DNA of 64,000 nt from Zoroaster sp. YZ-2022 (GCA_029582265.1 CM055831.1:22830682-22894681), one strand, 5' to 3'; positions 22,979 through 35,239 are shown, counted from the first letter of the stretch. A program made the numbers and translations. Notes: generated by a model from the sequence alone, not told the origin.

Positions 22979-23275
22979 ATACTGTATACAAATATTTTAA
23001 ACACATTAAAGGTAAGGTACAACATTGGTATTTCTCAAAAGTTCAAAGCTTTACATAAAACTTGCTTGGTGTAAAGTTGAGCCATTTATCATTTATTCTG
23101 AGAAATTATTCCAGTGCTTTCATTTTATTTAAGTAAACAAAAATTGTATTTCAAAAAGTTACCATCCGAAATTCTTTAGGAAAAAATGTTTATCATAAAA
23201 CTTAATTTTGTGTAAATATTGAGATGGTATAAAAAATCACTTGAAATACTTGTCTGAGGAAAAGCTGTCATTTAA

Positions 23276-23947
23276 CCGTCCGACGAGTCAGACAGCCACA
23301 TCAATGTGGCAGAAGTTATTTATTTCATTGTTTTTCCCAGAAAAAAAGCCACACATGCCTGGGAGTCATTGATATCCTAAAGTGGACCATTCCACATATC
23401 TTAGAAGGGGTGTCAGTTCCCAGAGCTGTGTAGTTTTTTTTTTCCTGGGCTGGAAAAGAAATTGCTGCCATATGTCTGTGCACAAAATCAACCATCCATT
23501 GTGTACACATAAAGACCTACCCAAATCTAACCCTCTGATAAGTGGAACCATCTGTTTGGCATCAGGCTGTGCTCAGGCTGTGCTATTTGATGTCTTGCGG
23601 CTGCCAGTGCCAGGCATAACCCCCCCCCCCCAGACAGATTGTCTGGGGGGGGGGGGTTACATGCTGGAGATATGTGGCTGAGAGATATGCTGCATAAGTA
23701 TATGGCTGTTTGGTGTTTGCCAGGTCATACAGGAGAGAGCTACACTACACAGCCGTCGTGTGTCATCTGGGGTTGTAAATAATACTAGACCATAGCAGGG
23801 CATGTGTGGAAGTCATTTGAATGTAACAAATTAATTGGGAATGCATAGATAATACTTTTAATATCATTAATAGGTGTGCCAGTGCAAAGTGGACAGGTAC
23901 CACGTTCGAATAAAGTGGTAGGTACCTCCCTCGTCGGAGGGTTTTAA
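23276..23947. mobile_element. DNA-transposon-like insertion with CCGTCCGACGAG ends
   Basis: The left end CCGTCCGACGAG pairs with CTCGTCGGAGGG near the right end (23930-23941). The flanks are TTAA on both sides (23272-23275 and 23948-23951). The sister module near 790 reads CATTTAAAGATG without the insertion. Near the left end is a hairpin CCACATCAATGTGG, and centrally a long C-run/G-run hairpin. No transposase. Confidence 0.6.
23617..23660. repeat. Long C-run/G-run hairpin
   Basis: AACC(C)n AGACA, short loop, TGTCT(G)n GTT: about 18 paired positions around a 3-5 base loop. It is inside the insertion above. The G-run also has quadruplex potential. Confidence 0.8.
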
Positions 23948-24773
23948 TTAAAGATGTATCGCTCGTGTTTTATTGGCAATTTCTGGACAAAAGTGTGATT
24001 TTATGGTTTCTTGTCACAGACCAGTGTTAAAAGTAAATAAATTTAAGAATTGTTCTGCCAATATCAGATTGCATGGTTGCTTGTCATAGACCATGCAGTG
24101 TACATGTTATGTCCTGGCGCACTTTGGCCTTTGGGGCTCTTTTGTAAACATTGTGATGTCATTGGTCACATCGTCTGTAGTTTTCATTAGACATATACAT
24201 AGCTTCGCTTCACACGCATTATTGTCATATTTCTACACATTTATTGAGCTTTGAATCAAAATCAACCACAAGATTTGATCTTTCTCAGTAAGCACATCCC
24301 TCCACGTTTACCTGTGTAATGTATGATTGTTTACTCTAAACAAATAACGTATGTGGGTAAGGTGTAGGCCAAACTGCATGGAAATATCTAACTAGCTATT
24401 GTTTAAGTAAAGACTGTTTGCGATGACACCATGTGAAATTCTCTATTGAGTAGTAAATAGTTCTGAAAAGAACTGATGGTTAGCTATTGTTTGTATGCTG
24501 CAGGTGATAGTGTTTCAGATTTTTGCGTCTATATTTGGTCTATATGCGATGTGCCGTGTGCTTAAAATATGTGACAAACATCAAAACATTGTACATTGAC
24601 ATAAACCCTGTTATGCAAGTTTAGTTTTATTTCATTTTTCCTGTAAAGAATTGAGTGTGGATTGACTTGTTTTTATTTAGAATACAAATATTCGAATTTT
24701 TGCTGTTGTGAGGATGCAACCCTGGCCTGCTCACGCTCAATATAACTTGCTATTTGATACACCCGGTTATTAC

Positions 24774-26165
24774 CAGGGTTCGACCTTAACTTTTTTTTTC
24801 ACTCGCCGGCCGGGCTAGTAAACCAAACTTTTCACTCGCCCGCAAGCCTTTTCACTCGCCTGTATGTTTTTTAAAATAATTTTAATCAAATCACTGTTTT
24901 TAGTAATTTAGGCATTTTGCATCAGAACGTGCATTATAAACAACAGTTGTCAGTTACCTTATTATGTGCATATTTGTTTCTGAGGCAATACTAATGTTTA
25001 ATAACGGATTCTATTCTAATAACAGAGGAAAAGATCAGGCACATTAGTGTACAGTAATGCTTTTGCTTTAATTCTGAAATGAAGAAGGCTCTTTTCATAT
25101 TTTATTTCTAACCAACTGAACACAACAATAATGAAAACATTAAAAAAATCAGGGCACCAAGGCAATTTTTAAGATTTTCAAAGGGCATCACGGCAATGAT
25201 AAAAAAAAAACGTAAAGGGCACAACAACAAAAAACATTCCAATTCAGCACGTGCCAATAAGACTAAAGTAAAGTTTCCTTTCTAGGCCTACATGAAAACA
25301 GTATTGCAACACTTACAGTTTATGTCACCAATTAAAAATAAATAAAAAACACAATGTTAACCCGAAAAAAACATCAAGTTTTATGCATTTGGATGTGGCA
25401 GTATTCAGTTCACTCTTTTTTTATTTGCTAGTCGACACTTTGACAGCATGTTGACGACCACCAAAAGCCCTGGCCGCGTAATGTACATACGTACGGTACA
25501 TTGCAGCGCGCGACACGATGATCGATGCGTCGATGCTATATCCGATGCACCGCACACGCTGCATGCATGTCTAGGTACAGACTCGGCATGTATTATTTAC
25601 GTTGCATGCGCCCCAACGCCGCGCCATGCTATTTTTAGCTGGTACCCGCGAATGCCTGGCGTAGTGTTTATGTTGTGGGTACTGTTGACACCAACCAAAG
25701 TATTAGCAAGGGCCAAGTTCGTACAACGACCAAGCGGCCGATATTGCCTGGTAACCGCTATATCATTTTGGTCATGAGTACCAGGTAATTTTGACTATTT
25801 TGTTCCCAAATGGTCGTTGCGTGAACTTGGTCTTAGCAGCGCAGCCACCAGTCGCGCAATCGAGCGTGGCGGCGATATATTTTTTCCCGTGAGAATGTAC
25901 TGTACATGTACATGTACGTAGTAAATACTAGTATGTGTAAACAAGTGGGCACAACGGCAATGCAGGGAAAAGCACAGCAACTCGTTGCCGTGAAAAGTGG
26001 CATTTTTAAAGGGCATCACGGCAGAGGGTGAGGGCATTGACGGCAATTGCCGTCGATGCCGTCGTGTAATTTCAGGGCTGATATAGGCCTATCGGTGACA
26101 ATATTTTGACTCGCCCAGTGGGCTACTGAAGGAAGGGTTTTGACTCGCCCGCCGCCGTTGTGACT
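24774..26165. mobile_element. Large unclassified insertion with repeated CACTCGCC motifs
   Basis: Begins CAGGGTTCGACCTTAAC, a form reminiscent of DNA-transposon ends. It carries ACTCGCC motifs three times at the left and twice at the right in direct orientation. Inside are repeated GGGCATCACGGCAATG-like phrases (25185, 26011) and a CpG-rich stretch (25440-25870), unlike the AT-rich surroundings. The sister module lacks it (15900, 52340). No convincing protein; open frames at 25448 and 25795 are unsupported. Confidence 0.5.
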
Positions 26166-26260
26166 CGTGGTCCCTGTCCCGTAAATTCGTTATTTAGTTT
26201 TAGGCCTATGCTGTTCTAGAGTGCTCGTGAAAAGGAAAATTATTTCCAATCGGATTGTTT

Positions 26261-27404
26261 GTCTTAATCAAATCATAAAGATAGCTGGCCAGCATAACCA
26301 ATGGTTACATTTGTCTTAATCAAATCATAAAGATAGCTTGGCCAGCATAACCAATGGTTACCTTTGTCTTAATCAAATCATAAAGATAGTTTGGCCAGCA
26401 TAACCAATGGATTACCTTTGTCTTAATCAAATCATAAAGATAGTTTGGCCAGCATAACCAATGTCTTAATCAAATCATAAAGATAGTTTGGCCAGCATAA
26501 CCAATGTCTTAATCAAATCATAAAGATAGTTTGGCCAGCATAACCAATGGATTACCTTTGTCTTAATCAAATCATAAAGATAGTTTGGCCAGCATAACCA
26601 ATGGTTACCTTTGTCTTAATCAAATCATAAAGATAGTTTGGCCAGCATAACCAATGGTTACATTTGTCTTAATCAAATCATAAAGATAGTTTGGCCAGCA
26701 TAACCAATGGTTACATTTTGTCTTAATCAAATCATAAAGATAGCTTGGCCAGCATAACCAATGGTTACCTTTGTCTTAATCAAATCATAAAGATAGTTTG
26801 GCCAGCATAACCAATGGATTACCTTTGTCTTAATCAAATCATAAAGATAGTTTGGCCAGCATAACCAATGTCTTAATCAAATCATAAAGATAGTTTGGCC
26901 AGCATAACCAATGGATTACCTTTGTCTTAATCAAATCATAAAGATAGTTTGGCCAGCATAACCAATGGTTACCTTTGTCTTAATCAAATCATAAAGATAG
27001 TTTGGCCAGCATAACCAATGGTTACATTTGTCTTAATCAAATCATAAAGATAGTTTGGCCAGCATAACCAATGGTTACATTTGTCTTAATCAAATCATAA
27101 AGATAGTTTGGCCAGCATAACCAATGGATTACCTTTGTCTTAATCAAATCATAAAGATAGTTTGGCCAGCATAACCAATGGATTACCTTTGTCTTAATCA
27201 AATCATAAAGATAGTTTGGCCAGCATAACCAATGGATTACCTTTGTCTTAATCAAATCATAAAGATAGTTTGGCCAGCATAACCAATGGTTACCTTTGTC
27301 TTAATCAAATCATAAAGATAGTTTGGCCAGCATAACCAATGGTTACATTTGTCTTAATCAAATCATAAAGATAGTTTGGCCAGCATAACCAATGGATTAC
27401 CTTT
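26261..27404. repeat. Minisatellite, 22 copies of a 42-56 bp unit
   Basis: The unit contains TCATAAAGATAGTTTGGCCA then GCATAACCAATG. Most units are about 54 bp; three (starting after 26460, 26500, 26877) lack the GGTTACCTTTG segment and are about 43 bp. Variant order (GGATTACC, GGTTACC, GGTTACA, short) recurs roughly every seven units, a higher-order structure. A single copy exists at 41957-42003. Open frames on the minus strand are an artefact of the 54-base period. Confidence 0.95.
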
Positions 27405-30284
27405 CCTTAATTTGTTTATAGGCAGCGTCTAAATCAAGACCGCCTGAAATTTCCAACAACATGCGAATACCATTTTTGAGTGCATATGACTTGTTTACGT
27501 TGGCGTTAATAGAATACCAAGTTCGGCAAATAAGCAGCCAATTTCACTTTCATACATTCATTATTAAAGCGATTTTGCCTCTCCAGTTACTACTGTGTTT
27601 CGAAATAAGAATTCAAGCATTTAATATTATTTTTAGGCATGCGAATTCATTTAGCATTATATTCAATTTAGGATATACGTCGTTCTTTATAGTAATGCAC
27701 ATTCGTCATCAAATTTAGCAGAGTTGATTCGACTGGAGATTTTCACTAAAATGTTTTTTTCTTTTCATTTTCGTATAACGGGCAATCAATTTCGCAAAAA
27801 GAGAATCCAAAATAAAAGAGAAACAAATGCAAACAAATAGATTATTGTACAAGACAACCGAATATGTTTCATATCTTTACTTTAATTCAAACTTAAATTT
27901 CTTTTCTTTATTCATGTGCGTTTCTCGTAAACTGTATATAGGCCTATCGGTCTTTTTTTATCATACATTGTTTTGTTCATTCTCTGATTAGAATTGTTAT
28001 TGGTTTTCTGACCTGGGCCTAATTTTGTGTTTTTGAAACACATAATTTATGTTATATTGGATTTTTTCATTAACTTGTTTTATTGTTTGAATACATTGGC
28101 AAAGCGACTCTCTTACCAATTAGTGAACTGCTTTTATACCTTTAAAAATCTGAAGTTTCCTTTAGAAAACTGAAGTTAAACAAAGTTTAACAAAGCGTCA
28201 ATTAAGTTGCACAAATTTAATAAATGCCTGCCGTCCCAATAATGAATTTGAATGCTGTTCGAGTGGATTGTTAAGTTGGATGTTTTTTTGCTTTTTTTTA
28301 AAATCGCATGACGCAAGAGTATTATTTCCTACTCATCAAACGAAATTGAATGATGATTTTGAGCAGCATTCAATTTCGCGCGAAAGAGAATGACGCGGTG
28401 TTTAAATTAGCTGCTCATTTTCCCAAATTGACCTGGAAAACCTGTATAAGATTTGTTGGTTTCCTGTGACAGAACAGTGTACATTAATGCCAGATCTTTC
28501 TAGTAAATAGTTCTGAAAAGAACTTGTAGTTACCTATTGTTTGTGTGCTGCACCTGATAGTTATCGTGGTTTTTTTGTTTTTTTTAAGTTTTGCATATAT
28601 ACACGTCGTGTGCTTAAAATATGTGGCAATTATCACACCAACCTGCATTGACATTATGTATCTAGGCCTACGTATGCAATTTTGGTTTTATTTCATTTTC
28701 TGTAAAGAAACGAGGGTGGATTGACTAGTTTTTATTTAGAATAAAGGATATGTAGAATTTAGTGCATGATACAAATAGGGATAATGCCTATATCACACAG
28801 AGGATTTGATGGGTGTACTTTTGGTACAGTTTGGTTTATGAGTAGGTTGCTTAATTACAATTATTTTCCTCACACAAAAAACATACAGTTAGGTGTCATT
28901 CGAGATTTCAGCTTTCTAACAAAGTAAAATTAATGACCTTCGAGATTAAAATGATATCGAAACCGCAATTTTAAAACTTTACAAACTTCAATTGCTATTA
29001 TCTCGCAACGCGATTTTACCAGTAGGCCTACGTGGACGAATATATGACTTCGTTAAAACTGCAACGAAATATTGGCGCTTCGCCGTATCATATTATATCG
29101 TTCATGATTATGTCTCAGATAGATATTCAATGTTTATACGCATAAACATATAAACCGTCATTTATAATCACCGAGCCTACACAGGGACCTTGGTATTTAT
29201 ATTGATAGGTCCTCGTGACGTTATGTACACAGTGAGTCAAAGTAACATTAATTTGACGTCTGATATTGCGTTGCATTAACATCAAAACTAAACGGTTGTG
29301 ATAAAAAGGTTTAAAGCTACGTACTGCATTTTGTCAGTTTGGTGATGCAACTGTTTTTTATAAGTTTGTTCATGACTTGAGGATGAAAGATATATTTTTA
29401 GAATGGTTATGATTTAAATATTCTTAATTGTTAAAAATAAAATTAACAAACAACAACAACACAATCTGATCAATCTTGTACCCTGTCTCTTGTTTAGCTT
29501 ACACACTGCAAGAGTGGCAGAGTACGCACGTCTCCTGACCATTCAAGTGTTTTCAGTAAAAATTGAGTTTGCTTTTTCCCTGCCAACATGGAGCAGGTTC
29601 AAATCCCGTCGTGGCGGCATAGGTCACCTGACATCAGCCGAATCACCTTGGCGAGAGTACATTTGCTATTGATGGTTGTAGACACCAAACGGCGCAAACA
29701 ACGACATTAACATTTCAAGTTTTGAAAAAATAATTATGAAATATATAAACCTTACAAAATTACAAAGAATACAAGCGATAAGAAGAGTTCTGAATGTGGC
29801 CTTTGTCACATGACCCACTTAGGGAGACGATTTCTTTTTTCTTTTTTTCTTTTTTTTGGTGCTCATTTCAGATAAAATGGTGATTGTCGCAAGAAGATAC
29901 TGGTTAGTGACGTACCGTCAATAAGCATTATGATTGTGATGATATCGGTTGCTTAGTGATGAAATTAAACTTTGTTTGATTAATTAACCGTTTGTGGCTC
30001 AGGTATAAAGACAGCAGGGGCTGTCCAACCTGTCATTTCTTATGAAGGTCGATGGCGTGGTTGCTCAGTGCCGAATTGAGACTAGCTTTGTTTACACAAC
30101 AAAGCTGCAGTTTGAACAGATGAGACGCGAGGTTGCAGTTTAGGGCCGGGTCCAGGTGATGACTATTATGTGGTGATTGTTTTATAGTCAACTCGACTCT
30201 TAACTCTGCACCGTTGGCATCTATAGGCGTAATTGAAGTCCTTCGAGCGGATTTTCAGTGGCCACATTGCACGTTATAAGTCGA
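27405..30284. other. Repeat module 3 and class B upstream region
   Basis: No gene. Blocks in order match 11330-12330, hairpin 28507, then 28600-28810 (like 2170-2400), CAACGAAATATTGG (29060), CACAGGGACC (29180), B-box half of the tRNA-like sequence (29588), and the TAACCGTTTGTGGCTCAGGT block (29985). The same chain precedes 61447. Confidence 0.5.
29588..29618 (+). repeat. tRNA-like fragment, B-box half only
   Basis: GCAGGTTCAAATCCCGTCG without the A-box part that is present at 14367 and 33238. Confidence 0.5.
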
Positions 30285-30476
30285 GCTGTACTGTAAAACA
30301 TCAGTGCACGTTAAAGAACCCATAATGACACTTATCGTGCAAGAGTAGGGGTTTACACCGGTGTCTCTGGTATGTATTGACCCCTGGACCTCATGGAAGA
30401 ACAGAGGATTACTTGACTGTATTATCCGCTGAATGAGTTACCCAGGTTAAAGAAGAAATAAACAAACAAACAAACC
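30285..30476 (+). mobile_element. SINE-like insertion with (CAAA)n tail
   Basis: Lies between TTATAAGTC and CTGTTGATTTC, which are almost adjacent at 9505 and 46274. Contains CAGTGCACGTTAAAGAACCC, TGCAAGAGTAGGGGTTT and a tail AAATAAACAAACAAACAAAC. A sister copy is at 61067. No tRNA head visible, so either head-truncated or another SINE class. Confidence 0.65.
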
Positions 30477-30565
30477 TGTTGATTTCACTGATGGGCAAGC
30501 CGAGCTCTTGCATTCAGGTCGATCTGGGTAAAGAAAAAGGGGCCGGGTTGTCTGTGACTGGAGAA

Positions 30566-30660
30566 AATGGTGACGACGTTATAGATAAGATATAAACTTG
30601 AGGAGAATTGGATTTCTGATAACCTCTTTGATTATTCCTCGTGGAAGAAAACTCTTCGTC
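30566..30660 (+). promoter_or_regulatory. Class B receptor 5' flank / 5' UTR
   Basis: Contains TATAGATAAGATATAAAC (possible TATA element about 65 bases before the start) then CTTGAGGAGAATTGGATTTC and GTGGAAGAAAACTCTTCGTC immediately before ATG. Shared with 61447 and, in part, with fragments at 15151 and 51615. Confidence 0.5.
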
Positions 30661-31425
30661 ATGTTACCAGTTAATAACGACACTTTCCTAGAGCTACCGT
30701 CTTCGCCGGACGGTACCGACCGACTGAGCCCTGCTTTGATCGCGCTCCGGACCGCGTACATAGCTGTGTCAAGTCTCGCTATCATCTGCGTGAACGTACT
30801 GACCCTCGCTGTTATGTGGAGGGTACGCGGGGAGTTCCCACCCGGCTCGACCAAGCTTGTTATGTCCTCCCTTGCCCTGTCAGACCTTGGAATAGGGATA
30901 ATGACTATCTTTTATATCCCAATATCGGCTATGGATAAATGGCCATTTGATACCATGTGGCCATGCACACTGATGTTCTTCATAGTAGGTGTTCTGGGTG
31001 TTGTCTCAATCCTTAACCTCATGCTTCTTTCATTCGATCGTTTGATAGCAATAACCAAACCTTTACTCTACCCAACCCTCTTGCCACAGAGACGCATGAT
31101 GTATATGACCGTATTCCAATGGGTAAGTTCTACCATTGTTTCCGCGGTATTAATGGCCACAGTGCAACCAGCGGTGTCGTACAAGCAGGCCGCCGTCTGC
31201 GTGATTGTTAAGGTATACATCGTTAACTGGTTGCCATTTTTCTCTTTGGAGATATATGGCGATCTTAATCCGGATAGAATTCCGCCATTGCTAGAATTTA
31301 TCTTCGTGTGGCTAGCCATAAACAACAGTTTGTGGAATTTCATCATATACATTGGAATGAACAAAACATTCAGAAAGCTATCTTTTGAAATATTAAAAGA
31401 CTTAATTAAGCAATGCAGAAGATAA
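30661..31425 (+). CDS. GPCR ORF lacking TM5 and third loop (254 aa)
   Basis: TM1-4 and TM6-7 are intact, but Val179 of the template is joined directly to Cys256: KQAAVCVIVKVYIVNWLP. Compared with 9778, exactly 228 bp (76 codons) are missing between two TCT triplets, so the frame is kept. The loss removes ECL2 with its disulfide Cys, all of TM5 and the third intracellular loop. Six helices with wrong topology would remain, so normal signalling is unlikely. The frame has stayed open despite other changes (Asn for Ser before WLP, Leu for Trp in ECL3). The upstream in-frame ATG at 30598 is ignored because paralogues start at MLPV. Either a young pseudogene or a truncated regulatory receptor. Confidence 0.8.
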   Translation: MLPVNNDTFLELPSSPDGTDRLSPALIALRTAYIAVSSLAIICVNVLTLAVMWRVRGEFPPGSTKLVMSSLALSDLGIGIMTIFYIPISAMDKWPFDTMWPCTLMFFIVGVLGVVSILNLMLLSFDRLIAITKPLLYPTLLPQRRMMYMTVFQWVSSTIVSAVLMATVQPAVSYKQAAVCVIVKVYIVNWLPFFSLEIYGDLNPDRIPPLLEFIFVWLAINNSLWNFIIYIGMNKTFRKLSFEILKDLIKQCRR

Positions 31426-33237
31426 CATTTTGACAATACAAATACAGAAACAGAATGAACCACAATATATTGATGGTTTTTGGTCTGTTTTCAGTTTCTG
31501 AAATGGAACAGTGATAAGAGATCAGAAAAATTGTTTCTGCTCCCTTCATCTCTATATTGATAACGGAAACAATATTAACTTATGTCCCCAGCATACTGTA
31601 TACAAATATTTTAAACACATTAAAGGTAAGGTACAACATTGGTATTTCTCAAAAATTATGAACGATCACAGGTTTACATAAAAACAAATCGGGTAAACGT
31701 TCATACCCCTATGTTAAGAAAAGTCGACTTAAGAAAAGTCGTTAAAAGCACAGCACGGCAGTGTAAATAGTTCTGAAAAGAACTGGTGGTTACCTATTGT
31801 TTGTATGCTACACGTGATAGTTATCATGGGTTTTGTGTGAAGTTTTTTAAATTCTTTTTTGCATATATAGGCCTATATATAGATATATACACTTCGTGTG
31901 CTTAAAATATGTAGCAAACATCACACCAACGTGCATTGACATTAGGTATCTAGGCCTACGTATGCAGTTGTGGTTTTATTTCATTTTCTGTAAAGAAACG
32001 AGTGTGGATTGACTAGTTTTTTATTTAGAATAAAGGATATGTAGAATTTAGTGCATGATACAAATAGGGATAATGCCTATATCACACATAGAGGATTTGA
32101 TGGGTGTCCTCCTATCCACCATACCTCAAAAAGACTCAAGCAGTCGGCATTTCAAATAATCCACAAGAAAGAGCTGACTATTTTCTTCGAAATGCAGATC
32201 CTTAATTAAGATAATTAAACAAATCATCGCAGTTTTCACGAAGTGACGGATTGCTAAAAACTCGTATATTTTTGGAAAATGAGTTTAGTCAGTATTTGGA
32301 GTTCAAATACTGTTATCTTTCATTTCTAATTAAAGTAATTAATTTGTTTCTGAAATTGAAGTCGACTGTAGTTTTAAGTTTTCACAAAGTGACCAGTTGC
32401 AGCCTTGTGCATGTATTACTGCATGTGTATTTTATGCGAACGGCATAATTTGAAGTTTTCACGAAGTGACGCGGACGGTCGCGCCACAAGATTGTTCCAC
32501 GAAGTTGACGCGTGTCCCTATGCTAATAACCGGGAAACGTCACTTTGTGAAAACATGATAGCAGTGTGTATATTTTTCACGAAGTGACGGTATGTGGATG
32601 AATATATGACATGTGGACGAATATATAACATCGTTAAAACTGCAACGAAATATTGGTCCTTCGCCGTATCTTATTATATAGTTGATGATTATGTCTGGGA
32701 TGTTTATACGCATAGGCCTATATACCGTAATTTATAATCAGTGATTCTACACAGGGACCGTGGTATTATATTGAAAGATCCTCGTGACGTTATGTACACA
32801 AAGTGAAATTAATTGACGTCTGATATTGCGTTGCATTAACATAAAAACTATATTTTTATAGGTACGCACAGCATTTTGTAAATTTAGTCTTGCAGTTGTG
32901 TGTTGATTTTCATAAATGACGTGGGAGATAATTTTAAAGGGTTATGATAAAAATGTTTAAAGCTACGTACTGCATTTTGTCATTTAGGTGTTGCAACTGT
33001 TTTTTATAAGTTTGTTCATGACTTGAAAGATATATTTTTAGAATGGTTATGATTTAAATATTCTTAAGTAGCTCTACGTTTCGATTGCCGGTAAAATGTT
33101 AAAAAACAAAATTAACAAATAGCAAGAACAAACACAATCTGATCAATCTTGTTCACTGTCTCTTGTTTAGCTTACGCACGTCTCCTGACCATTCAAGTGT
33201 TTTCGGTAAAAATTGAGATTGCTTTTTCCCCGCCAAC
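31426..33237. other. Repeat module after the deleted receptor
   Basis: No gene. 3' flank up to about 31690, then a jump to the GGGTAAACGTTCATACCCC block (as at 12600 and 58080), hairpin 31768, one 96-bp unit (32115), TCACGAAGTGA cluster 32231-32590, CACAGGGACC block (32753). Confidence 0.5.
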
Positions 33238-33318
33238 ATACGGCTATAGATCAGTTGGTAAAGCGCCTTTACGGTACCGGTAATCAAGGGATGCAGGTTC
33301 AAATCCCGTCGTGGCGGC
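33238..33318 (+). repeat. tRNA-like SINE head (pseudo-tRNA)
   Basis: A-box-like TAGATCAGTTGGTAAAGCG and B box GGTTCAAATCCC as at 14367. The loop region has a 7-base addition (ACGGTACCGGTAAT). Confidence 0.6.
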
Positions 33319-34070
33319 ATAGGTCGCCTGAAATCAGCCGAATCACCTTGGCGAGAATACATTTGCTATTGATGGTTGGAAATATCAAACGGCGCAAACA
33401 ACGACATTAACATTTCAAGTTTTGAAAAATAATTATGAAATTATGAAATATAAGAACTTTACAAAATTACAAAGAATACAAGCGATAAGAAGAGTTATGA
33501 TTGTGGTCTTTGTCACATGACCCACTCAGGGAGACGATTTTGTTTTGTTGTTTGCTCATTTGAGATAAAATGGTGATTGTCGCAAGAAGCCTATACTGGC
33601 TAGTGATGATATCGGTTGCTTAGTGATGAAATTAAACTTTATTTGCTTAACCGTTTGTGGCTCAGGTAAAAGACAGCAGAGGCTGTCCAACTTGTTATAT
33701 CTTATTAAGATGGATGGCGTGATTGCTAATTACCGAATTGAGACTAGTTATGTTTACACAACAAAGACCACAGTTTAAGAGATGAGAAGCCAGGTTGCAA
33801 TTAGAGGGTACAGGTGATGGGTGCATTGTTGTGATTGTTGTGATTGATGACACCATGTGAAATTTTCTTTTGAGTAGTAAATAGTTCTGAAAAGAACTGG
33901 TGGTTAGCTAATGTTTGTATGCTGCAGATGATAGTTATTGGTTTTGTGTGAAGTTTTGTGAAATATTTTGTTTGAGATTTTTGCATTGGTCTATATGCTA
34001 CGCGCCGTGTGCTTAAAATATGTGACAAACATCAAACCATTGTGCAATGACATAGACCTTGTTATGCAAG

Positions 34071-34347
34071 TTTGGGCGGCGACTTTTTTTTACGCGGCGA
34101 CTTTTTGTTTTTGGGCGGCGACTTTTGTTTTACGCGGCGACTTTTTTTTTACGCGGCGACTTTTTGTTTTTGGGCGGCGACTTTTTTTTTTTTACGCGGC
34201 GTGAGTAACCTGTACGGGAATCCCTAAACACTCAAACAACCCGGAAAAGTCGCCGCCCAAAAACAAAAAGTCGTCGCGTGAAAAAAACGTCGCCGCGTGA
34301 AAAAAAAGGTCGCTGGCCAAAAAAAAAATCACCGCCAAAAAAAAAAG
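34071..34347. repeat. GCGGCGACTTTTT tandem array with inverted half
   Basis: Six to seven units of (G/A)CGCGGCGAC or GGGCGGCGAC plus a T-run read forward (34074-34200). After a 45-base spacer, the inverted form follows (GTCGCCGCCC with A-runs, 34245-34345). It interrupts the ATGCAAGTTTAG block of sister modules. GC clusters separated by homopolymers are unlike everything nearby. Confidence 0.85.
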
Positions 34348-35239
34348 GCGCCGCGTAGGTGTCCATTATACAACAGCATAAAAGTATACAATGCATGTGA
34401 GTGGGACACTCGATCGTGGTCCCTGTTCCGTGAGTTTGTCATTTAGTTGTACGCTGTTCTAGAGTGCTCGTGAAAAGGTGCTCGAGTACAAGTCTGCTGT
34501 AAATAAAACGTGTTTAAAATAAAACAGGAGAATGAATGCATCCAATGATTTATTTTGTGTTGTTGTCGATCCCATGGGTGTGACGCAGTGTAATGGCCGC
34601 TACCACGTCTATTACTTATGGTGCAAAATCCAGATCCGACTTCCCACAGTGGCATGCCTCAATGAGGGACTAGGAATACAGATCCAATGAAGAATACACA
34701 AGGTATGTAAATATTATGTACATGATGTATTTTTATGCCCCGCCGCTGAAGCCAAAGGATATACTGTTTCTGCCTTGCCCTTTCGTGCGTCTGGGTTGCG
34801 TACGTGTGTAACACATTTGGTGTCTTCTGGGTAATTTGAGCCACACATCATGTATTGGCATAAAACTTGACAGATACCTTGCTAGTGAACCCCCAAAAAA
34901 GACAATTGAAATTGATGGGGGATACAGGTCAACAGAAGAAATTGATGGGGGATACAGGTTAACAAAAGAAATTGTGTCCTCGCGATAATTCGAGTTAGAT
35001 TTCATGTATTGTCATGAAACTTGACAGGTACCTTGCTAGTGGAACCCCTCAGAAGCCTATTGAATTTGGGGGCACAGGTCAAAGGTCATGGTCATTATCA
35101 TTATGGCATGAAACAATGGTGATGTAAATGAATGGCCCCTCAGAACCAGATAGCTCCTATGAAATTTGATGTTAAAAGGGTGGACTCGAGTCATAGGAAA
35201 GGTTACGGTAGCAGGGCATTTGTGTTGATATAACACACC

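Noticed and set aside
24774..26165. Protein-coding gene in the CpG-rich insertion (ORFs at 25448 and 25795)
   Set aside because: No recognisable domain, no splice-supported structure, overlapping repeats of the insertion itself.
27037..27255. Minus-strand ORF with a repeating IKTKVIHWLCWPNYLYDL-like peptide
   Set aside because: The minisatellite period (54 bases) is a multiple of three, so any open unit gives a repeating peptide; units of other lengths break it.
26261..27404. CRISPR-like array
   Set aside because: Repeats are contiguous with only short variant linkers, no unique spacers, in animal DNA; it is a minisatellite.
31068..31463. 131-codon minus-strand ORF and similar ones opposite each receptor
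   Set aside because: Antisense shadows of the receptor coding sequence.
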